Below are positions 26,801 through 35,800 of a stretch of DNA of 64,000 nucleotides, piece after piece. The stretch's first letter is position 1, and each line of letters begins with the position of its first letter. This stretch comes from Omphiscola glabra (lineage: Eukaryota > Mollusca > Gastropoda > Lymnaeidae). The notes under the pieces were generated by a model. That model searched no databases, was not told where the DNA came from, and saw nothing but the letters and a program-made list of their open reading frames with translations. Made by a program: the position numbers and the translations under genes. The stretch lies in contig OZ024801.1 in the NCBI GenBank assembly GCA_964017045.1, forward strand, positions 34,521,257 through 34,585,256. The letters are read 5' to 3'.

Positions 26801-29800
26801 ATTGTTGGCTTGTTCGACTTTACCACCACAGGTAGCTGGCTGCACAGCATCAACGGGCAGGAGCTAACATGGTACAACATGGACACACTGCTGTCCAGTC
26901 TGAGCAAACTCAAGAAGGTAGGTCAAAGTGTCTGTTTAAACATTAGCAGGACAGTGCGAAGGTCATATTTTTCTGATCTTAGTTTGAAATCTCTAAATGG
27001 CATAATAGTGTGAAATAGACGTGTAAATAGCAGATGTCTCAATTATATCACATAGATGCTTTTGGTGGTCTGAGTTGCTGGCCCACAACCATCTGTTCAT
27101 GGCCCACAACCCCCACAACCATCTGTTCACGGCCCACAATCCCCACAACCATCTGTTCATGACCCACAACCATCTGTTCACGGCCCACTAACCATCTGTT
27201 CACGGACCACAACCATCTGTTCACGGCCCACAACTCCCACAACCATCTGATCAAGGCCCGCAACCATCTGTTCACGGCCCACAACCATCTGTTCACGGCC
27301 CACAACCATCTGTTCACGGCCCACAACTCCCGCAACCATCTGTTCATGGCCCGCAACCATCTGTTCACGGCCCACAACCATCTGTCACGGCCCACAACTC
27401 CCGCAACCATCTGATCACAGCACACAACCATCTGTTCACGGCCCACAACTCCCGCAACCATCTGTTCACGGCCTACAACCATCTGATCGCTAAAGTGTAC
27501 ACACTCAACTAAAAGAGCGTGAAGCAGCAATTGCACTTCTAATGTGAGTCTTTCCTCTTGTTTAGGTACGTCCCTCTCTGATTCAAATATAAAGTTATAT
27601 AAGATTATAGAGTTGCTCAAACGTTAAGAGCGAAGCTCTTCAATGGTGGATCACGGAGAATCGCGTGCCCAGGGGACAACCCACAAACTGTTTTGCAGCC
27701 TGGCTTTACTGTCCTGGACTTTAAAACAATATCAAACTTGTTAAATACAAAATGAAACCAATGTTAACATGACCCTTTCAGCAGAATTTGGCCTAGATTT
27801 TATGCTACCAGAACCACCATGCGATTTTTACTACATCAAATAGCACCTACTCCAACTAACATCCTGTCACGTCACCTTTACTACCTCAAATAGCACTTAC
27901 TCCAACTAACATCCTGTCACGTCATCTTTACCACCTCAAATAGCACTTACTCCAACTAACATCCTTTATTTATGTCACACACCCATATGGATATCCTGTC
28001 ATACCACCATACCATAAGACTATAACAATCTCATATATTGCCAGTAACGACATATAATTATGTTCTAACTATTCGAAGCCTGTCATGTTCCCTTCATCTC
28101 TATGTCATGTCATGTCAAAAATACCCTTTTGATTACATTATTCCATTTGTGCATATGATGTCATCAGGTCAAGCTGACCCTCAAGTCATTAAAACCAGAA
28201 AACTCAACCGTTGACCTCGAGGCCCTTGTCAACATATTGACGGCAGACACCCGGGACCATCATGGACTGGACAACATGGCAGCTATGTACATTTCCCTGG
28301 ATGGGGTCAACCCAGATGACCCTTCCAACACCAATGTAAGAGCTTGACCTTTACTTTAAATGAAATATTTGTTTGTCAAAGACCTTTACTTTAAATGAAA
28401 TATTTGTTTGTCAAAGACCTTTACTTTAAATGAAATATATGTTTGTCAAAGACCTTTACTGTAAATGAAATATTTGTTTGTCAAAGACCTTTACTTTAAA
28501 TGAAATATATGTTTGTCAAAAACCTTTACTTTAAATGAAATATTTGTTTATCAAAGACCTTTACTTTAAATGAAATATATGTTTGTCAAAGACCTTTAGA
28601 GTTACTTTAGAGTTACAACGTTGAAAAATCCTGATGTGAAAATGTCTTTGAAAAAATTAATTTTTAACACTCAGAAACTTCTTTGTTTAAATAGGAAAGG
28701 TTTAGCATTAAATGAAGGGTTGGAATAATGACGTTTTTGCACCACATTGAATAAAAGGGTTAGCACAGCATTGTTAGCAAAACTGTTCCATCCCAAGGTC
28801 AGGGAAATTCTCTTGCTATTTCAGGATGGAATGGTCTACAGCTTTCCCACAGAAAAGAATTCTCTCCACCTGCTCCAGGGAATGTTTTACACATTGGCCC
28901 ACTTGGTCAAGGACATCAAAAGGTCAAGTTCTATTCAAAAGTGAGTCAATTGGTCACCTGAAGAAACTTGCTAATCATCCTGTGTCCCTAAATATTATAA
29001 TGTAAATGAAAAATATCCACAGTCACTTTAAAACAATTAATTTGTGACAATTAAATATGCACAGTCCTTTTTATTACAAATAATTTGTAACAATTAAATA
29101 TGAGCTCTCCCTTCATTACAATTAATTTGTGACAATTAAATATGGGCTCTCCCTTCATTACAAATAATTTGTGACAATTAAATATGGGCTCTCCCTTCAT
29201 TACAATTAATTTGTTATGATTAAATATGAGCTCTCCCTTCATTACAAATAATTTGTGACAATTAAATATGAGCTCTCCCTTCATTACAAATAATTTGTGA
29301 CAATTAAATATGAGCTCTCCCTTCATTACAATTAATTTGTGACAATTAAATATGGGCTCTCCCTTCATTACAATTAATTTGTTATGATTAAATATGCACC
29401 GTCCCTTTATTATAACTAATTTGTGACAATTAAATATGCACTGTCTCTTTATTTCAATTTGTGCCCCTCATCACATTGTGGTTGTTAAGATCAAACTTTG
29501 TGAGTTGATTGTGGACAGAATACATGAAGATTTTGTCTTAGTCTTTCAACAATCTTTTCAAAGAGAATTTCTCTGTCTCCCTGGTACTGATAAATTAATG
29601 TCATAAAAAAAAACAAGTTCTTAAAATTTAATTCTGATATTGTTTAATTTTTCTTTGTAGCTCCGATACATTTGCGGTTATTATAATTCTTTATTATGAA
29701 CTGTATAAAATTTGTTTTTTCAGCACTACACTTAACATTGACAAAGAAAAGGTTCACGTGGCCTACCTGCAGGAGTGCAGTGATATTCTAGTCCTGGCCA

Positions 29801-32800
29801 TGCCAGCCTCTTGGTAGGTATCACCAGGACCATTACCCCGTAGTCTTAGGTTATCCCATTCTGGGTTTGCTCCTATACAGTAATGCAGGGGTGGGCAAAG
29901 TTTATTGTGTGGCGGGCCACATTGACAACTGTAAAGCTATTGAGGGGCCGCATGTATATTATGTCCAATTTTTACATGTCCGTAAACATTTCTCTACATT
30001 AAAATCAGTAAATTCGCATATTAGGTACATGACAAAAGTCAAGGACTGTTTAAAAAAAAAAATTAGGAAGAAATTTGATCAAAAATGTTAAAGCAATCAT
30101 AATGCCACATGAAATTCTGTAAAATTCAACACAATAACATTAAAAAAAAAGTAATTTTTTTTATTTCCTAATGCCTTCAACGGCCGCATAATAGTTGCCG
30201 GGCCGCATGAGGCGGCCTGCGGGCCGTAGTTTGCCCACCCCTGCAGTAATGGGCATGACAGTAAACCCCTAGTACCCTATTTTCCTGGAGTCTCTCCTGG
30301 TCAGGTACCACTGGGGCATAACTCCCAGGCTCCTGGAGTCTCTCCTGGTCAGTTACAACTGGAGCATAACTCCCACCCAGGCTCCTGGAGTCTCTCCTGG
30401 TCAGGTACCACTGGGGCATAACTCCCAGGCTCCTGGAGTCTCTCCTGGTCAGGTACCACTGGGGCATAACTCCCAGGCTCCTGGAGTCTCTCCTGGTCAG
30501 GTACCACTGGGGCATAACTCCCAGGCTCCTGGAGTCTCTCCTGGTCAGGTACCACTGGGGCATAGCTCCCAGGCTCCTGGAGTCTCTCCTGGTCAGGTAC
30601 CCCTGGGGCATAACTCCCAGGCTCCTGGAGTCTCTCCTGGTCAGGTACCACTGGGGCATAGCTCCCAGGCTCCTGGAGTCTCTCCTGGTCAGGTACCACT
30701 GGGGCATAACTCCCAGGCTCCTGGAGTCTCTCCTGGTCAGGTACCACTGGGGCATAGCTCCCAGGCTCCTGGAGTCTCTCCTGGTCAGGTACCCCTGGGG
30801 CATAACTCCCAAGCTGTCAGAACTTCCTAACGGTTTGGGGCACAGGCAGCACTTGGAAGTTTGGATTAAACAGCTCCTGTAATCTAAATAAAGTTTTCAA
30901 CTGTTCTCTCTGCAGTGTTTCAGTGTCACAGATCAACACTCTCATGGTACAGTTTGCCAGACTCCTCAGGAATCTTTTCGGTTCCATTGAATCCGTATTC
31001 AGCAAGGGGAGCTCCTCTGTGTTTGTGGACAACATCCTGACCTACCTGTTCCGCCAGGTGTTGCAGACATCCTCGCCAGCCCCGAGTCTCTCGTCGTCGG
31101 CACCGGGGATTAAGGAGAAGGCCCACTCTAATGTGGAGTGTTTCCCGTTTGTCAGATATTCCCGGCACATCCATTCACTTTCCCTGCCTGATGATCTAAT
31201 GGTGAGCTGGCCTTGTCAGATACACTTACATCCCATATTCTCAGATACGAAAACTTACACCTTCAGAATGAACGCTGTTGGTCTTAATTTTTTATTCTTA
31301 TTGTTTCTTATTTGCTTGTGACCGTAATTAAATATTTTGCTGAACATCATTTGGACAAAATGAATTAAACATAAAACGAAAACCATAATTAAAAAACTGA
31401 AACGTTCTATTCAAATAGCTATTTGTTAGCTTCAGTTCTGTGTGCTAGAAATCCTGAGTTTCATTTAAAATAATCAAATGCTTTTTATGAGACTTTGTTA
31501 CAAAATTTGGAAGTCTGCCATGTGCCAGATTTTTAAAAAAAAACAACAATTTACATTTTCAAGGGATTGCAGATTGCAACATGAATACAAAATGAACACT
31601 TAACATAATTGAAGATATTATTGCCAATATTGATACATTACAGATATCTGTTGGAAGGACTTTGAGTGAATTTGAATCTTCAGACTTTGCAGACATGGTG
31701 AGTCCCAAGTTACTGTCTCTGCTAGTTTTAGAAAAGGATCTAATGGGAATTTTGTTTTAAAGATCCTAAAAAAATTATCCAAACTGGTCAGTATTCAAAA
31801 TTTACTAGGCCTCCAAAATGTTATACTGAATAAAATAGAAATTGTTTAACTCCTTGTGTGTTTTATTTCCCATGCCGAGTTGGCTCCTGTGTCTGACTTT
31901 GGTTGTATTCAACTATTGTAATTACCATAAGCATGGGACCAACCCTGATACATTTCAACCTGCCACCAACTGGCTTATGAGGCATTCATGCTAATATTGA
32001 TATATTTCAACCTGCCACCAACTGGCTTATGAGGCATTCATGCTAATATTGATATATTTCAACCTGCCACCAACTGGCTTATGAGGCATTCATGCTAATA
32101 TTGATATATTTTAACCTGCCACCAACTGGCTTATGAGGCATACATGCTAATAAATTACTTAAGGATTCATAATTATACCCCAATTAAAACATTCTATAAA
32201 ATTTCATTAAAATTAATTTCCAATGATAAAATTGATGATTCTATTGCTGTTACTTAACCAACTGCATCCCACTTTTCCCATCATGCACCAGTCCGAGAGC
32301 TTCTACGGATGTCGGCGGCAGTACAATATTCTGGGCAGTGCCTTCTTCTACTGCGGCCAGCTTGTGAGCAGTCATATGTCACCTGAAGACCTGCAGGACA
32401 TTCATGTGTACCTGCAGCACCTGGGAGTTCTTGAGCTCACAGCTCGGTGCAGGGTGGCTCAGTTTGTTGCCTGGCGGGAGGTGTATCCAACAAGGTTCTG
32501 CTTCGACATAGCAGAGATCAATAATAACTTTGGTTACTCAGAACCTAATGCCCGCTGGTGTTTTCTAATAGTTGGCTTGGTAAGTGCAAAGATACTCCAA
32601 ATAAAACCTTGTAAGAATCTCATTCTAAGCATAGAAACAATGTGTTGTTGTTCTTTTTTAAAATTAAAACCTTCTTCAGAAACATTCAAAGTCTGTTGCA
32701 TAAATATTAAATAATTAAAAAACAACATTGATCAAGTCACCATGAAAATGAAAACAAGTTTAAAAAATATATTTACTGTATCTCCCAGATTCCCCCCCCC

Positions 32801-35800
32801 CCTTCCCCCTCCCCTCTCTCTTTGAGAATTTGTGGCCTTAAGTTTGTATGGCATCCTTCCGTCTTCACTAGACGATGGAGTAGCTATATTGTAGTCCTAC
32901 ACTTCGACGAGTGGCTCACTAGGCCAATCCTGGAGTGACAATCTCGACTGCATTTCACGCAGGAGAATGATGATTCCTGGTTAATTTTGGCCTTCCCTTG
33001 CGTTGTCAACCTCTTGAATGTCGGTTTCAAAGCCAGGACACATCGTCCTAACATTCCATGTTGCAAATCGAAGTGGTTGAGTCTTCTTTCTATTTACTTT
33101 CTTTGCCTTATAAAAAAACTCTGCTCCTCGTGAAGTGACGTCACCAGTACAGCTACTTGGCCTGGGCGGTGATTTATGGAGACCAGCTGTTGCCCAATGC
33201 AGCAGATCCCCACTCTCCACGCAACCAGTGGATCCAAGGGAATGACAATTGTCAATACAGCTTGGCACTGACTGCGTCGCAGGAGTTGACAAAATGACAT
33301 TGTTATCGGCGTCTGATCGACTTCGGGACTCCATCTCCTGATTTTACAGTTTGGGTTTACTCCCGTATTCTTACCAAAGCTTCCGGCATTGAATTTGTAG
33401 ATTTATATCAGTATATATTCATCATTTTCCCGATTTTTGAAGAATTTTGGTATTCGTAAATTTTGCGTGTCAGCCATCTTAACTTCCTTAAGTTTAACAA
33501 GTTTCATATAAGTGTGAAATGTTTGCTGATCAACTGCCATATTAAATGTCAGTTCTGTTCATATAGGGGCTTCCTTTTAATCCACACAGTATTAAGGTAT
33601 ACATTGACCATTGCTGTTGACCTACTTTGCTGACCATTTTTCTGCTGCTTCTAATTATTTTGTTCCTGCTCCCCAGAAACATGGTGTGTTCTGTTGTCTG
33701 TTGGAAACAGTTAGTCTCCCATCTTTGTAAGTGTTGACATATCTTACTATATTTCAAATTCACCAAACATTTTGACGTGATTTCCTTTGCATTTAAAGTT
33801 CAGACACCCTCATATAAGTCTTCATTCAAATGACTTACTTCCCTCCCTCCCCTTTCTAACGTAATTTTTTTTAAATTCAAATTTCTCATATTTATTGAAA
33901 CCATGCTTTCATTTCCTGATAAAACATTTCTCAAGTTTGACGTTAATTGCAATTAATTTTTTTTAACTGGTTAAAAAAAGTATATCTTATTTCATTCACT
34001 TCATTGGCTCCCTGTACCAGCACGGATTGACTACAAACTCTCTGTTCTCTGCCACAAATTTTTCTCCTATTCCTGTCCTTCCTATCTAACTGAACTTCTC
34101 TCTGTCTTCACCCCTTTGACAGCTTCGCTCCTCCGCAGACGCGCATATTCTTTCTGTCCCCAAGACTCACACAAAAACATACGGTGAAAGATCTTTCTCT
34201 TTCTGTGCCCCCATACAATGGAATTCTTTTCCACTACACGTCTGCAATATACCGCCCATCGCAGCCTTCAAAACTGCACTCACAACACATCTCTTTAAAC
34301 TCTACTACCATGACTGATTCCGCCCTCTGACCGATAAATGCTGCTGCTGGGTGCCATCCATGGCTTGACATGTAAATAGTTCTTTGAATGGCTGGAGGGA
34401 ATACACATTTGTTTGGTTTTATTTAATTAGTGTATGCTAATTTTTAAGTTCATGATTATGTTTGTTAAATTTTGTGTACAGCGTGGTGAGGCTGGAGTAC
34501 TGCGCTATATAAAGCTACTACTAAATAATAATAATAATTTCCATTATGTCCACAATTTCAGACTTAATGACTGACTTATATTTGCATTGCCATACTTCTG
34601 TTGAGACCACACCTCCCTTATATATCATTAAATGATACCTCCAATGCAACCATCCACCTTCCCAGTCTCACCATGTTGCCACACAGTCAATCAATAACAT
34701 GTCCCTGCCCCCTGATTTCTATTTAGTTAACTATGTGCTGTATTTTGGTTTGTTTCTGTGCAGAGACTCTGCCCCTCTGTCCCCCGATGTGTTTTATGTT
34801 GACCAAGCCAAGGCGTGCTTGTTACAGTTACAAACACCTCAGTTATTGGCAGCAATGAATATAAGGTGAGACAGACATTAGACAATGGATTTTTCACATA
34901 TTGGAAAAGGGGGTGGGGGGTGGGTGGGGGGGGGTGTGTGTTAAAATAAAAGTATTTGTTCAAAATATTATTTTAATATATACCTAAAAAAATAATAATT
35001 TAAACTTAAAATTTGCATTTAAAAGTAAATTTAAATTATTTGATTTAATTCACTTGTAGGTTATTTGGGTTTAATGCTTTCTCCTTATATGCAAAAATAT
35101 TAGTGTTATGGATAGCTTTCAAACCCTGACTTCTCATTTTAAAATACAAAGCACTATCCTGTTCTCACCTATCCCATTCACACATATCCCGTCCACACCC
35201 ATCCCATTCACACATATCCTATTCTCACCTATCCCATTCACACCTATCCCACTCACACTTATCCCATTCACACCCTTGCTATTCACACATATCCCAATAA
35301 CCGCTGGCCCTTTGGCCCCTAACCATTCACCATCTGTAAGCAAAGACAATTTCTGACCAACAACCACTGGAAAAAATATCTGGGTCAACCCACTTCTCCT
35401 CGCCCAGAGAGAGCCCTAAATTTGTACTAATAAAGTAACCATGTCTCTTAAACTGTCCCTTGTATGTAGGCTACCAATTAATGTCTGTTAAACTGTCCCT
35501 TGTATTTAGGGTACCATCTAATGACTCTTAACCTGTCCCGTGTATGTAGGGTACCATCTAATTACTCTTAACCTGTCCCGTGTATGTAGGGTACCATCTA
35601 ATGACTCTTAACCTGTTCTGTGTATGTAGGGTAAGCAAAGAATGTCAGTCTGCTCTCACCAAGTCTGACTACTGTGCCACATATGTCAACACCAATGGGG
35701 AGAAGGCAGCCAGGCTCTTCTGTGATAATCAGAAGATCAAGGACAGTAGTGGAGGCCATTTCATGCCAGTCCTGCAGTCTGACTGGCGGAAGACTTCATT

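Noticed and set aside
30177..30812. 211-codon minus-strand frame with a 16-residue repeat
   Set aside because: The 48-bp repeat period is a multiple of three; no homology, and it is wholly inside a tandem array next to a MITE in an intron.
34727..34763. Alternative INTU exon 10 start after CTATTTAG, giving NYVLYFGLFLC
   Set aside because: Attractive alignment at first sight, but the phase does not fit exon 8 or exon 9; the AG at 34762-34763 with the microexon at 33677 resolves all phases.
35425..35640. CRISPR-like array
   Set aside because: Direct tandem repeats with no unique spacers in a eukaryotic intron; the same applies to all other arrays in the window.
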